Shown: positions 15,850-24,192, counted from the stretch's first letter. The stretch is DNA of 27,052 nucleotides from DSOS01 sp035286585 (GCA_035286585.1 DATEDC010000178.1:1-27052); one strand, 5' to 3'. The notes: a model not told the origin generated them from the sequence alone. Translations and numbers: made by a program.

Positions 15850-17202
15850 TTATAGCATTTTCTCCCTGATCGCAGTTTGAAAACGCTCACGCACTCCTTC
15901 GAAGGGTATCCGCTGCATGATCGGATCGAAGAAGCCTTCTACAATCAATCGTTCAGCCACTTTGCGCGGTATGCCGCGGCTTTGCAGATAGAACAAGTGG
16001 TCGGGATCAATTTTGCCCACTGTAGCGCCATGTGTGCAGCGCACATCATCGGCGAGGATCTCTAACCCGGGGATCGAATCCGCGCGCGCTTGAGGGCTCA
16101 AGGTTAGATTTCGATTCGCCTGGTAGCCGTCTGTTTTTTGTGCGCCGGGAGCCACGTAAATCATCCCCTGCCACACCGACCGGCTGCGATCTTTCAAGGC
16201 GCCCTTGAAAAGCAAGTCGCTGGTCGTGTGTGGCGCCAGGTGATTCTGTTGGGTATCATGATCCAGGTGTTGAATGCCATCGGTGAAATAAAACCCGGAC
16301 ATGCGTCCCGAGGCGCCTACCCCGGTCAAATCCAGGTCTGAGAAATTCTTTGTCAGGCGCGAGCCAACCGCACCGAAGATCCAATCCAGATTTGCGTCTC
16401 TCTCTACCCTGGCTCGTTCATGACTGAAGTTCCAGACATGCTCTCCCCAGGATTGCAGCTCCACAAAGCGAAAATTCGCCGCCGGCCCAACGTGAATTTC
16501 CACGATTCCGCAGTGGAGCGTTTGTCCTTGAGCTTCCGTCGGGGACGCTGCTTCGTGGATGTAAGTCAGAGATGACCCTTCCTCCAGCCAGACGAGGACA
16601 TGGGAAAAATACGCCAATCCGCTACCTGGACCCCATATTACACTGTGCAGGGGCTGTTCCAGCTCGACCCCGCGAGGGACGTACACAAGCACACCTGTCC
16701 TTGCCATAGCCCCAGCCAGGGCGGCGAATTTTCCTTCATCAGGCCTCACCAGGCTACCTAGCGCTTTTGCGAGCACCTCGGGATGCTCTCGCTCCGCGGT
16801 GATCAGATCCGTAAATACTACTCCCTTGGCCATCACCTCGGGATCCATTTTTGCCTCAACGACGTCTCCCGGCAGAAGCACCATCTGGCTGCCGTGGTCG
16901 CCTCCAACCAATGGCTGCAGCAGCTCTGGCGGCGGGTCTGGAAAACGCCTCACCATCTCCACTTCCGGCAGGCGAAATGCGCCAGCCTTCATACCGCGGA
17001 GATCGGTACGCCGCCAGGGTTCATCGGTGGTAACTGGCATTGGCAGCCGCTCGAACGCTTCCCATGCCATGTTTCGGTATTCACGCAGGAATGAAGGCGC
17101 CCGCCCATCGACTGCTGCCGAGACCATCTCCCTGGTAAAGGAGAAATCCCGCCCACCTGTCTCTTCTACTCTTCGAACTCGCCTTACGACTTTATCCGCC
17201 AT
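15850..17202 (-). CDS. sufD: Fe-S cluster assembly protein SufD
   Basis: A 450-residue SufB/SufD-family protein, partner of SufB in the SufBC2D scaffold complex. The family core is a right-handed beta-helix (about 150-390) followed by a helical C-terminus. The conserved segment VRCTHGATVGKIDPDHLFYLQSRGIPR (split here as C389, H391 and the following helix) includes the histidine that aligns with E. coli SufD H360, needed for cluster formation. The start has an AGGA site six bases upstream, and the gene begins three bases after the sufB stop codon, so the two are coupled. Confidence 0.94.
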   Translation of the reverse strand: MADKVVRRVRRVEETGGRDFSFTREMVSAAVDGRAPSFLREYRNMAWEAFERLPMPVTTDEPWRRTDLRGMKAGAFRLPEVEMVRRFPDPPPELLQPLVGGDHGSQMVLLPGDVVEAKMDPEVMAKGVVFTDLITAEREHPEVLAKALGSLVRPDEGKFAALAGAMARTGVLVYVPRGVELEQPLHSVIWGPGSGLAYFSHVLVWLEEGSSLTYIHEAASPTEAQGQTLHCGIVEIHVGPAANFRFVELQSWGEHVWNFSHERARVERDANLDWIFGAVGSRLTKNFSDLDLTGVGASGRMSGFYFTDGIQHLDHDTQQNHLAPHTTSDLLFKGALKDRSRSVWQGMIYVAPGAQKTDGYQANRNLTLSPQARADSIPGLEILADDVRCTHGATVGKIDPDHLFYLQSRGIPRKVAERLIVEGFFDPIMQRIPFEGVRERFQTAIREKML

Positions 17203-17205
17203 GGT

Positions 17206-18612
17206 TTATCCTATCGATCCTTCCATCTGTAATTGAATCAGCCGATTCATCTCGATAGCATATTCCATGGGCAGCTCTTTGACAAGCGGTTCGATGAATC
17301 CGGAGACCACCATGGTCGTAGCTTCCTCTTTGCTTAAGCCCCGGCTCATCAAGTAGAATAGCTGTTCCTCGCCCACCTTCGAGACCGAGGCTTCGTGACC
17401 GATCGTAACATCGTCCGAGTCGATCTCAATGTAAGGATAGGTATCGGAGCGCGATTGTTCATCCAGCAGCAGCGCATCGCACACCACATTCGAGCGAACG
17501 TCATTCGCCTCTTTATAGACCTTGAGCAAACCTCGATAGGAGGCTCGCCCACCGCCTTTACTGATCGATTTCGAGGTGATCTTGCTGCTCGTATGCGGGG
17601 CAAAGTGAATTGCCTTGCCGCCTGCATCCTGGTGTTGGCCTTTCCCCGCGAAAGCCATCGACAGGATCTCGCCATGAGCGCCCGGGCCCAAGAGGTAGCA
17701 GGAGGGGTATTTCATGGTCAGCTTGGAGCCCAGGTTGGCATCTACCCATTCCATCGTTGCGCCTTCATACACCAGGGCGCGCTGCGTCACCAGGTTATAC
17801 ACGTTAGTGGACCAGTTCTGGATAGTGGTGTAGCGCACCCGCGCGCCTTTTTTGACTACGATCTCGATCACGCCGCTGTGGAAAGAATCGGTTGTATATG
17901 TGGGCGCGGTACAGCCTTCGACGTAATGCACCTGGGAGCCTTCGTCCGCGATGATCATCGTCCGTTCGAATTGCCCGATATTGGCGACATTCAAGCGGAA
18001 ATAGGCCTGCAAAGGCAAATCCACTTTGATACCCTTGGGGATGTAGATAAATGAGCCGCCAGACCAGACCGCGCTGTTCAAAGCGGCGAATTTGTTATCC
18101 TCGATCGGGATGACGGTGGAAAAATACTCCCGGAACAGGTCAGGGTGCTGGCGCAAGCCATCCTCGATGCTTAAAAAGATCACGCCCTGCTTTTCCAGGT
18201 GCTCCTGTAATTTGTGATATACCATCTCTGATTCGTATTGGGCGCCTACACCGGCCAGGAATTTTTGCTCTGCTTCCGGAATGCCCAATCTATCGAATGT
18301 CTGTTTTATCGTATCGGGAACTTCATCCCAGGAGCGACCTTCTTTATCCGTTGGTTTGACGTAAAAGAAAATATCATCCAGGTCCAAAGTTGATAGATCT
18401 CCTCCCCAGGTAGGCATGGGGCGCTTCAAAAAATGGTCCAGGGCTTTCAGGCGAAACTCCAGCATCCACGGAGGTTCACCCTTCATCGCGGAGATCTCCT
18501 CTACAACTTCGTGGTTCAACCCCTTACGCGACTTAAACACATAAGTTTCCGGGTCGTTGAACCCATATTTATACTCGCCAATCCCTTCGAGAATTGCAAC
18601 GTCGGAACTCAT
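17206..18612 (-). CDS. sufB: Fe-S cluster assembly scaffold SufB
   Basis: A 468-residue SufB, the core of the SufBC2D scaffold on which clusters are built. Typical features: the N-terminal KGLNHEVVEEIS region, LPLQAYFRLN in the beta-helix, and a conserved cysteine C378 in VVCDALLLDEQSRSD, aligning with the essential E. coli SufB C405. The C-terminal helix has YLMSRGLSKEEA. A TTG at 18624 is in frame, but the ATG at 18612 has GGAGG five bases upstream. It lies 21 bases after sufC and three before sufD. Confidence 0.96.
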   Translation of the reverse strand: MSSDVAILEGIGEYKYGFNDPETYVFKSRKGLNHEVVEEISAMKGEPPWMLEFRLKALDHFLKRPMPTWGGDLSTLDLDDIFFYVKPTDKEGRSWDEVPDTIKQTFDRLGIPEAEQKFLAGVGAQYESEMVYHKLQEHLEKQGVIFLSIEDGLRQHPDLFREYFSTVIPIEDNKFAALNSAVWSGGSFIYIPKGIKVDLPLQAYFRLNVANIGQFERTMIIADEGSQVHYVEGCTAPTYTTDSFHSGVIEIVVKKGARVRYTTIQNWSTNVYNLVTQRALVYEGATMEWVDANLGSKLTMKYPSCYLLGPGAHGEILSMAFAGKGQHQDAGGKAIHFAPHTSSKITSKSISKGGGRASYRGLLKVYKEANDVRSNVVCDALLLDEQSRSDTYPYIEIDSDDVTIGHEASVSKVGEEQLFYLMSRGLSKEEATTMVVSGFIEPLVKELPMEYAIEMNRLIQLQMEGSIG

Positions 18613-18633
18613 CAATACCTCCAATTCAAGCTT

Positions 18634-19407
18634 TTATACCGCTTGAGTTTCAAACTTTTCTCTAACCCAATCATAGCCATGCTCTTCAAGATGCATAGCC
18701 AGGTCGGCGCCGCCGGATTCAACGATTCGCCCGGCCAGCATAATATGGACGAAATCGGGTTTAACGTAGTTCAATATTCTTTGATAATGGGTGATGACCA
18801 AAACACCCAAATCAGGTCCATTGAGGGCGTTTACACCGTCGGCGACTACACGCAATGCATCGATATCTAATCCGGAATCGGTTTCATCCAAGATCGCAAT
18901 TTCGGGCTTCAAGGTCGCCATCTGTAAAATTTCTGCCCGTTTCTTTTCTCCGCCGGAAAAACCTTCGTTCAGATACCGGCTGGCGAAACTGTGATCCACC
19001 TTTAATAGGTCCATGCGTTCTTTAAGCAGACGGCGAAACTCGGGGATCGATATTCCTTTATCCTCGGGATTCACGGCTTTCCGCTGAGCGTTAATGGCGG
19101 TTCGCAAGAAATTCGCCACCGATACGCCCGGAATAGCTGTAGGATATTGAAACGCGAGAAAGATTCCCAGGTGCGAGCGCTGGTCAGGCTCTAGTTCTAA
19201 TACGTTTTGTCCCTTGAACCAGACCTCACCCGTGGTCACTTCATAGGATGGGTGCCCCATTAACGCGTAGGCGAGGGTGGATTTACCCGTCCCGTTGGGA
19301 CCCATCAAAGCGTGGATCTCCCCGGGTTTTATCATCAGATCTACACCTTTTAGAATTTCTTTACCTTCAACATTGACGTGAAGGTCGCGAATGGACAATT
19401 CAGACAT
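18634..19407 (-). CDS. sufC: Fe-S cluster assembly ATPase SufC
   Basis: A 257-residue ABC-type ATPase that powers the SufBCD complex. Walker A is GPNGTGKST (36-44), the ABC signature is FSGGEKKR (150-157), Walker B with catalytic Glu is ILDETDSG (172-179), and the switch histidine is H207 in VITHYQR. It has no membrane segments, as expected. The frame extends to 19470, but the ATG at 19407 has AAGGAG upstream and gives the family N-terminus. It is the first gene of the minus-strand SUF operon, with a consensus promoter about 130 bases upstream. Confidence 0.96.
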   Translation of the reverse strand: MSELSIRDLHVNVEGKEILKGVDLMIKPGEIHALMGPNGTGKSTLAYALMGHPSYEVTTGEVWFKGQNVLELEPDQRSHLGIFLAFQYPTAIPGVSVANFLRTAINAQRKAVNPEDKGISIPEFRRLLKERMDLLKVDHSFASRYLNEGFSGGEKKRAEILQMATLKPEIAILDETDSGLDIDALRVVADGVNALNGPDLGVLVITHYQRILNYVKPDFVHIMLAGRIVESGGADLAMHLEEHGYDWVREKFETQAV

Positions 19408-19506
19408 GAACGTTTGACTCCTTAGATGAAAATGTACACCATATATAGTGGCTGCTCTAACGCCCTCCAAGCGTGCAATTATAGCATATCGGCTCAGCGA
19501 ACGTCA

Positions 19507-19523
19507 ATATTTTGGATAAATAT
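19507..19523. promoter_or_regulatory. Putative SufR operator, imperfect copy
   Basis: A 17-base palindrome, ATATTTT-GGA-TAAATAT, with one mismatched pair at the inner end. It is a copy of the perfect palindrome at 19570-19586 and is offset from it by 63 bases, about six helical turns. It falls just downstream of the SUF operon -10 box, over the likely transcription start, where a bound repressor would block initiation. Confidence 0.5.
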
Positions 19524-19538
19524 CTTATTTATTAGGTA

Positions 19539-19567
19539 ATTATAGCAGGCAAGCCCACCCATGTCAA
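19539..19567 (-). promoter_or_regulatory. Consensus sigma-70 promoter of the SUF operon
   Basis: On the minus strand a TTGACA -35 box (19567-19562) and a TATAAT -10 box (19544-19539) are separated by exactly 17 bases. All twelve bases match the consensus. A strong promoter like this needs tight control, which fits the palindromes flanking it. Confidence 0.8.
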
Positions 19568-19569
19568 TA

Positions 19570-19586
19570 ATATTTAGCATAAATAT
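19570..19586. promoter_or_regulatory. Putative SufR operator, perfect palindrome
   Basis: ATATTTA-GCA-TAAATAT is a perfect 7-base inverted repeat with a 3-base centre. It lies between the -35 boxes of the two divergent promoters and inside a larger inverted repeat whose 8-base arms (TGTCAATA at 19562-19569, TATTGACA at 19593-19600) contain those -35 boxes. A single bound dimer could shut both promoters. The sequence does not resemble the CAAC-N6-GTTG motif I recall for cyanobacterial SufR, so the link to SufR rests on position. Confidence 0.55.
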
Positions 19587-19594
19587 CTAATATA

Positions 19595-19623
19595 TTGACA
19601 AAAAAATTTGTGCGTGCTATACT
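19595..19623 (+). promoter_or_regulatory. Near-consensus sigma-70 promoter of sufR-sufT
   Basis: TTGACA (19595-19600) and TATACT (19618-19623) are spaced by 17 bases, about 50 bases before the sufR start. The -35 box forms one arm of the inverted repeat shared with the divergent SUF promoter, so autoregulation by SufR is likely. Confidence 0.75.
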
Positions 19624-19673
19624 ACCCGGCAGGATAATCTTATCAATTTATTAACTTAACCTGATCGAGGACT

Positions 19674-20330
19674 ATGTTCACCGAGACAGTTGATCGAACC
19701 CCAAACACGCGGGAAAAAATCCTGAGAATACTGCTCAGCCGCCAGCGTTGCACGATCATTGAGCTGGCGGAGGCTGTAAATATCAACCCCATCTCAGTCC
19801 GTCATCATATCACCAGGCTGGAGGCTGAAGGGCTGGTAGGTTCTTCGGAAGAGCGCCATGGCGTGGGTCGACCGCGCCGGCTCTACTTTCTGACAGAATC
19901 CGGCCTGGAACGATTTCCATCCCGATATCTAAAATTGACCATCAGGCTTTTGGAACAGCTCAAAGGCACTATGCCAGAACCGATGGTGAGCAACTTGTTC
20001 TCGCAGATGGCTAAGGATGTCGCCGCCGAATATGAAATGAAAGTGCGCGGCCTTAACATCGAAGAGAGGCTCGACCTGGTCACCGATCTATTGAGCTCAG
20101 AGGGCTTTACCGTCGAGTGGGAAAGTAAAGGCGACGAATACCACATCCGTGAAATCAGCTGCCCCTATTATCACATCGGCCAGAGCCACCCGGAAGTATG
20201 CTCGGTCGACCAGACGCTTATCTCTACCATGTTATCAGTCCCTGCGGAAAAAGTGAAATGCGTTCTAGACGGCGATTCTTACTGCACGTATGTCGTGCCT
20301 AAACACAGCATCCTGGAGAATCAAGCATGA
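19674..20330 (+). CDS. sufR: SufR-type iron-sulfur-sensing transcriptional repressor
   Basis: A 218-residue DNA-binding protein. The N-terminal winged helix-turn-helix (about 12-75) contains TIIELAEAVNINPISVRHHITRLEAEG in two helices and the basic wing GVGRPRRLYFLT. The C-terminal domain has four cysteines, C163, C176, C196 and C204 (spacings 12, 19 and 7), in the region where SufR binds an Fe-S cluster. SufR proteins repress suf genes when holding a cluster. Divergent placement beside sufC strongly supports the assignment. GAGG lies four bases before the ATG. Its stop codon overlaps the start of sufT (ATGA). Confidence 0.87.
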   Translation: MFTETVDRTPNTREKILRILLSRQRCTIIELAEAVNINPISVRHHITRLEAEGLVGSSEERHGVGRPRRLYFLTESGLERFPSRYLKLTIRLLEQLKGTMPEPMVSNLFSQMAKDVAAEYEMKVRGLNIEERLDLVTDLLSSEGFTVEWESKGDEYHIREISCPYYHIGQSHPEVCSVDQTLISTMLSVPAEKVKCVLDGDSYCTYVVPKHSILENQA

Positions 20331-20671
20331 CAGAAGAGAGCAACGTAAAGACTATCTGGCAGGCAGATAGCACCCATCCAAAGCGAGCCGCCCAGTTACG
20401 AGAAACCTTGCGCGAAGTTGTTGATCCAGAAATCGGCCTGAGCATTATTGAGCTGGGTTTGATCCGTGATGTCACTATCGCAGAAGATAAGGCCAATCTC
20501 CAGATGATTTTGACCACCCCTTTCTGCCCCTATGGACCCGCTCTGTTGGACATGACCCGCCAAAAAGCCGAAAAATCCTTAGGCGTTCCTACGACCATTG
20601 AGATGGGGATGGAAATGTGGGATTTTTCCATGATGGAAGAAGGCGCAGGCGCTGACTGGGGACTGTATTAA
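20327..20671 (+). CDS. MIP18/DUF59-family Fe-S maturation factor (SufT-like)
   Basis: A 114-residue protein of the DUF59/MIP18 family, which includes SufT and PaaD and helps deliver Fe-S clusters to client proteins. The family motif DPEIGLSIIELGLI (33-46) and the segment TPFCPYGP, with the conserved cysteine C67, are present. It overlaps sufR by four bases (ATGA), so the two are co-translated. Its placement with sufR and the SUF operon supports a SufT role; PaaD is less likely because no phenylacetate genes are near. Confidence 0.88.
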   Translation: MTEESNVKTIWQADSTHPKRAAQLRETLREVVDPEIGLSIIELGLIRDVTIAEDKANLQMILTTPFCPYGPALLDMTRQKAEKSLGVPTTIEMGMEMWDFSMMEEGAGADWGLY

Positions 20672-20697
20672 GATAAGATAATCCAATAAGCCTGATG

Positions 20698-20738
20698 ACC
20701 CCGTTTAATTTTTTGAACAGGATTGAACGGGGTTTTTT
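20698..20738 (+). terminator. Rho-independent terminator after sufT
   Basis: An 8-base stem, ACCCCGTT (20698-20705) with AACGGGGT (20726-20733), can be lengthened by AAT/ATT pairing past one mismatch. It is followed by a six-T run (20733-20738). It lies 27 bases after the sufT stop codon. Confidence 0.85.
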
Positions 20739-20798
20739 CATACCTGTTTATCAAAGGCACGATTCTTGCTACAATTCATCAACATTATAAAAAATATC

Positions 20799-20827
20799 TT
20801 GCATTTTAAACCCTCTTACGGTACGAT
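20799..20827 (+). promoter_or_regulatory. Weak candidate promoter giving a leaderless amidase mRNA
   Basis: TTGCAT (20799-20804) and TACGAT (20822-20827) are 17 bases apart. A start about seven bases after the -10 box would be at or just before the amidase ATG (20836), which has no ribosome-binding site. The box matches are partial. Confidence 0.25.
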
Positions 20828-20835
20828 GTAAAACA

Positions 20836-21615
20836 ATGGGTGCATCCACCAATCCTGCGCACACTGTCTCGCCTGAAAAAACTACCCCGGGGACGTTTTA
20901 TTACGTTCAGGTCGCCATCGGCGTGGCAATTCTGCTGGCAACCATATTCACCGCATGGACAGACCCAAGCTTGCTGCCCGGAAATTTTGGCGAAAAACTT
21001 CCCGAGGCTCTGATTATTCAAACCGTAATCGCTCCAGGCATTGAAGCAACTCCGACTCCGCGCTTGAATCCGCTTATTGCCCTGGTTGCAGGTCACTCAG
21101 GCAATGACTCTGGCGCAGTCTGTCCGGATGGGTTGACCGAACGAAGTATCAATGAGACTGTTGCTGCTTATGCGCGACAAATTCTTGTGGATAAGGGTAT
21201 AGAGGTCGAGGTGCTACAAGAATTCGATCCAAAATTGGTCAGATATCAAGCCACCGTGTTAGTTTCAATCCACGCGGATTCCTGCGATTATATTAATGAT
21301 CAGGCAACTGGTTTTAAGGTCTCCAGCGCGCTGGCTAACCCGCATCCAGAACGGGCAGCGCGGCTCACCGCTTGTTTGCGAAATCGCTATGGTAAAGCTA
21401 CTGGCTTGCCGTTGCATAACAGCATTACGAACGATATGACCAGCTACCATGCTTTTTCTGAAATTGACCCGGATACGACAGCCGCAATTATCGAAGTCGG
21501 TTTCATGAATCTGGATCGCCAGTTGCTTACCCAGAATCCGGAACGAATAGCCAGTGGGATCGTAGATGGCATCTTGTGCTACATCAACAATGAGGATCTT
21601 TCCGCCACCCCATGA
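20836..21615 (+). CDS. N-acetylmuramoyl-L-alanine amidase (Amidase_3)
   Basis: A 259-residue cell-wall hydrolase. One N-terminal transmembrane helix (about 23-41) anchors it, followed by a short Pro/Thr linker and the Amidase_3 catalytic domain (about 79-255). Zinc ligands and the catalytic glutamate are in their expected places: H87 (AGHSG), E102 (LTERSIN), H146 (SIHAD) and E220 (IIEVGFMN). It cleaves the bond between muramic acid and L-alanine in peptidoglycan outside the membrane. The start lacks a clear ribosome-binding site. Its stop overlaps the next start (ATGA), so it is coupled to the L,D-transpeptidase gene. Confidence 0.88.
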   Translation: MGASTNPAHTVSPEKTTPGTFYYVQVAIGVAILLATIFTAWTDPSLLPGNFGEKLPEALIIQTVIAPGIEATPTPRLNPLIALVAGHSGNDSGAVCPDGLTERSINETVAAYARQILVDKGIEVEVLQEFDPKLVRYQATVLVSIHADSCDYINDQATGFKVSSALANPHPERAARLTACLRNRYGKATGLPLHNSITNDMTSYHAFSEIDPDTTAAIIEVGFMNLDRQLLTQNPERIASGIVDGILCYINNEDLSATP

Positions 21616-22649
21616 CCAATCCACAGGCAGAATACCAGCAAGTCCTCTCAAGAGCCCAATTATTTTTACGCCATGGAAATCGCCAGGAAGCCCGCAGGTT
21701 GGCGCAGAAGGCAGTGGCGATTGCGCCAGAAAGAGAGGAAGGCTGGTTCATTCTGGCCGCTATCTCAAATCCAAAGGCAAGCATCGCTTATCTTGAGCGC
21801 GTGTTGCGCGTAAATCCAAAAAACCAACGCGCCCGGAAAGGCATGCATTGGGCAGCTAAACGGTTGAGAGAAGAGACGTCCTCGCTCAACCTGACGATCA
21901 GGCGCAGAAAAACGATAATCATAGAGCCTGTCACCGCAGAATCCCTGGTGCTGCAGCGGCAAATCGCCGTCCCATGGATTATCGCCGCTTTGTTGATCCT
22001 CACCGCCTTATTCATCTGGTCTGCACGACCGACATTGGCGTTAAATTTCCAGAACACTGACCCGCTGCAGATCGCCAGAGGGCTGGTCTTTAAAGAAACC
22101 CGCACCCCCACGCCCACCGCTACGTTTACGCCAACGGCAACCTACACCCCCAGCCCCACATTTACGCCCAGCCCAACCTACACGATCACGCCTTCGCCCA
22201 CTCCTACCGAAACGCCGCCGCCGACCGAAACACCGAAACCTAAAAAGCCAAAGGCTGGCTACAATTACCCTGGACTGCCGCGCGGCGTGGGCACCGATGA
22301 GCCATGGGTGGACGTCGACCTGAGCCAACAGCGCGTTTATGCCTATCGCGGTGACGAGCTTTTGCAGACTTTTGTTGTTTCAACCGGGACATGGCGCTAT
22401 CCGACCGTTACCGGGACCTTTAAGATTTATGTCAAATACCGTGCGGCAGATATGTCCGGTCCGGGCTACTATTTGCCTCGCGTTCCTTACGTGATGTATT
22501 TCTACAAAGGCTACGGCCTGCATGGTACGTACTGGCACAATAATTTTGGCACGCCCATGAGTCATGGGTGTGTTAATCTGAAGACGGATGACGCCGGCTG
22601 GTTGTTTAAGTTTGCCTCTGTTGGGACGGTGGTCAACGTTCACCAATAA
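21612..22649 (+). CDS. Membrane-anchored L,D-transpeptidase (YkuD) with TPR-like N-terminus
   Basis: A 345-residue protein. Residues 1-90 form TPR-like helices (AQKAVAIAPEREEGWFILAAI, split over two helices). A transmembrane helix is at about 118-137, then a Thr/Pro-rich linker (about 164-210) made of short TPTATFTP-like repeats, then the YkuD domain. The catalytic motif is HGTYWHN with H304 and SHGCVNL with H318 and C320. The enzyme would make 3-3 cross-links or attach proteins to peptidoglycan outside the membrane, with the TPR-like part in the cytoplasm. It overlaps the amidase stop codon by four bases. Confidence 0.88.
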   Translation: MTNPQAEYQQVLSRAQLFLRHGNRQEARRLAQKAVAIAPEREEGWFILAAISNPKASIAYLERVLRVNPKNQRARKGMHWAAKRLREETSSLNLTIRRRKTIIIEPVTAESLVLQRQIAVPWIIAALLILTALFIWSARPTLALNFQNTDPLQIARGLVFKETRTPTPTATFTPTATYTPSPTFTPSPTYTITPSPTPTETPPPTETPKPKKPKAGYNYPGLPRGVGTDEPWVDVDLSQQRVYAYRGDELLQTFVVSTGTWRYPTVTGTFKIYVKYRAADMSGPGYYLPRVPYVMYFYKGYGLHGTYWHNNFGTPMSHGCVNLKTDDAGWLFKFASVGTVVNVHQ

Positions 22650-22655
22650 GTCATC

Positions 22656-23681
22656 ATGGATAGTTCTAAATCACCTCTCAGCCGAAGAGATTTCTTGAAG
22701 TTCAGCGCTGCTGGTCTTGCAGGTTTTTTTACGCCCCCCAACCTGATCTGGGATGAGCAAAATCCCGAAACCCACGGGCGAATTATAGATGATGATGTCA
22801 CGGTTTATTCGCGCCCCTCAAAAAATGCGGAGAAACTCGCAGCATACTGGAAAGACATGATCATTCCTATCCAGGAGGTTACCCTGGGTGAGGAACCACT
22901 GGATCACAACCGGGTTTGGTATCGGATCGATAGCAATGGCTATATTCATTCCGGTCAGGTACAACCGGTGCGTACTTCGCTGAATCCCATTATCAGCGAA
23001 ATCCCCCCCGCCGGACTGCTTGCGGAGGTAACAGTACCCTTCACCGACGCCCATTGGGGACCGGGTAAGGATTTCCCGGTAGCTTATCGCTTCTATTATG
23101 AAACCACGCATTGGGTGACAAGGTTAGTGTTTTCGCAATCGAATTCGGCCTGGTATAAGCTATACGATGACAAGTGGAAGTATTTTTATTACGCGCCTGC
23201 CACGCATTTACGCATTTTCCTTGCCGAGGAGTTAGCCCCGCTCTCGCCGCAAGTCCCCCCCAGAAGAAAACGAATCGAAGTCCGCACGGAAGAGCAGGTC
23301 GTGATCGCTTACGAATGGGATCGACCGGTATTCATGACCCGAACTTCGACGGGGGCCAGGTTCAGCAACGGGGATTACCGCACTCCCCCCGGACGGCACA
23401 TTACCGCCCACAAACGCCCGTTTCGCCACATGGCAGCCGGAAATCTCGCGTATAATGGATACGATCTTCCCGGAGTTCCCTGGGTGAGCTACATCACCGA
23501 TAATGGAATATCCTTTCATGGCACCTATTGGCACAACAATTTTGGACGCCCACGCAGTCATGGTTGCATCAATCTCACCTGCAAGGCGGCAAAATGGATT
23601 TTTCGCTGGACATTGCCTTACGTCCCCCCAGAAGCGCAATACGTCTATGAGGAATTTGGCACGGCTGTGGACGTAATATAA
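22656..23681 (+). CDS. L,D-transpeptidase with Tat-type signal and SH3-like domains
   Basis: A 341-residue protein. The N-terminus has SRRDFLKFSAAGLAGFF, a twin-arginine export motif. It is followed by SH3-like segments (about 42-105 and 120-185, the first with VTVYSRPSKNAEKLA). The YkuD catalytic domain follows, with FHGTYWHN (H288) and SHGCINL (H302, C304). It begins six bases after the previous L,D-transpeptidase, and the two share the HGTYWHNNFG motif, so they are diverged relatives. No clear ribosome-binding site is seen, suggesting coupled translation. It presumably cross-links peptidoglycan outside the membrane. Confidence 0.87.
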   Translation: MDSSKSPLSRRDFLKFSAAGLAGFFTPPNLIWDEQNPETHGRIIDDDVTVYSRPSKNAEKLAAYWKDMIIPIQEVTLGEEPLDHNRVWYRIDSNGYIHSGQVQPVRTSLNPIISEIPPAGLLAEVTVPFTDAHWGPGKDFPVAYRFYYETTHWVTRLVFSQSNSAWYKLYDDKWKYFYYAPATHLRIFLAEELAPLSPQVPPRRKRIEVRTEEQVVIAYEWDRPVFMTRTSTGARFSNGDYRTPPGRHITAHKRPFRHMAAGNLAYNGYDLPGVPWVSYITDNGISFHGTYWHNNFGRPRSHGCINLTCKAAKWIFRWTLPYVPPEAQYVYEEFGTAVDVI

Positions 23682-23689
23682 TTACCAAC

Positions 23690-24115
23690 ATGGCGAATAA
23701 AGCTTTGTTTGAAGGCCTGGTACTCGACGAGAACGGAAATCCCGTCGAGGTCGCCTACGTGGGGGATGAACCCTGTTACGTGGTCGAGGATGACGGATTC
23801 CGCAGGCACATCCCTTCAGAACAGGTGGACCGCCAGGTATTGGATGCCATGAAGCAATTTGTAGAAGGGCACGAGGAGATTATCAGCGAACAAACAGCTA
23901 AAATGCTCGGTCAGGAAGATATATTCTCAGTAGCCATGATTACCAATCAGCTCAAACAAATCGATCAACAATTCGATAAGCTGCTGGAAATTGGGATACC
24001 TACTGAAACCCGGGCGTATCTGGGCATGATGGGTCTCAAAATTCGCATCAACCTGCACGGCGAGGTCCTGGATGTCGAACAGCCCGGGATGATCGACCCC
24101 GGCGATTTTGAATAA
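23690..24115 (+). CDS. Conserved-looking protein of unknown function
   Basis: A 141-residue soluble, acidic protein with no membrane segment or signal peptide. I do not recognise its family. The N-terminal third reads like a small beta-domain (LVLDENGNPVEVAYVGDEPCYVV). The middle is helical (EQTAKMLGQED and the ITNQLKQIDQQFDKLLE stretch) and the C-terminus is beta-rich (LKIRINLHGEVLDVEQ). It begins eight bases after the L,D-transpeptidase stop and is probably the last gene of the envelope operon. Codon use resembles its neighbours. Confidence 0.7.
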   Translation: MANKALFEGLVLDENGNPVEVAYVGDEPCYVVEDDGFRRHIPSEQVDRQVLDAMKQFVEGHEEIISEQTAKMLGQEDIFSVAMITNQLKQIDQQFDKLLEIGIPTETRAYLGMMGLKIRINLHGEVLDVEQPGMIDPGDFE

Positions 24116-24137
24116 CTTAATATAAAAATCGAAAAGC

Positions 24138-24171
24138 GGCTCTGGATGTTCATCCTCTTGCCTCCAGAACC
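24138..24171. terminator. Bidirectional terminator between convergent genes
   Basis: GGCTCTGGA (24138-24146) pairs with TCCAGAACC (24163-24171) at eight of nine positions around a 16-base loop. The ninth pair is a G-U wobble on the minus-strand transcript. The minus-strand side is followed by a T-rich stretch, and the plus side by a shorter one. It lies between the unknown gene and the convergent flavin reductase gene. Confidence 0.5.
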
Positions 24172-24192
24172 TCATATTTTCTCGTTCAAGAG

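Noticed and set aside
15222..15869. Plus-strand open frame of 215 codons opposite sufS and the small SUF gene
   Set aside because: Its composition looks like a shadow frame, and the minus strand has recognised genes with ribosome-binding sites throughout.
22100..22250. Simple Thr/Pro codon repeat as a possible non-coding repeat element
   Set aside because: It is in frame within the L,D-transpeptidase and is a normal extracellular linker.
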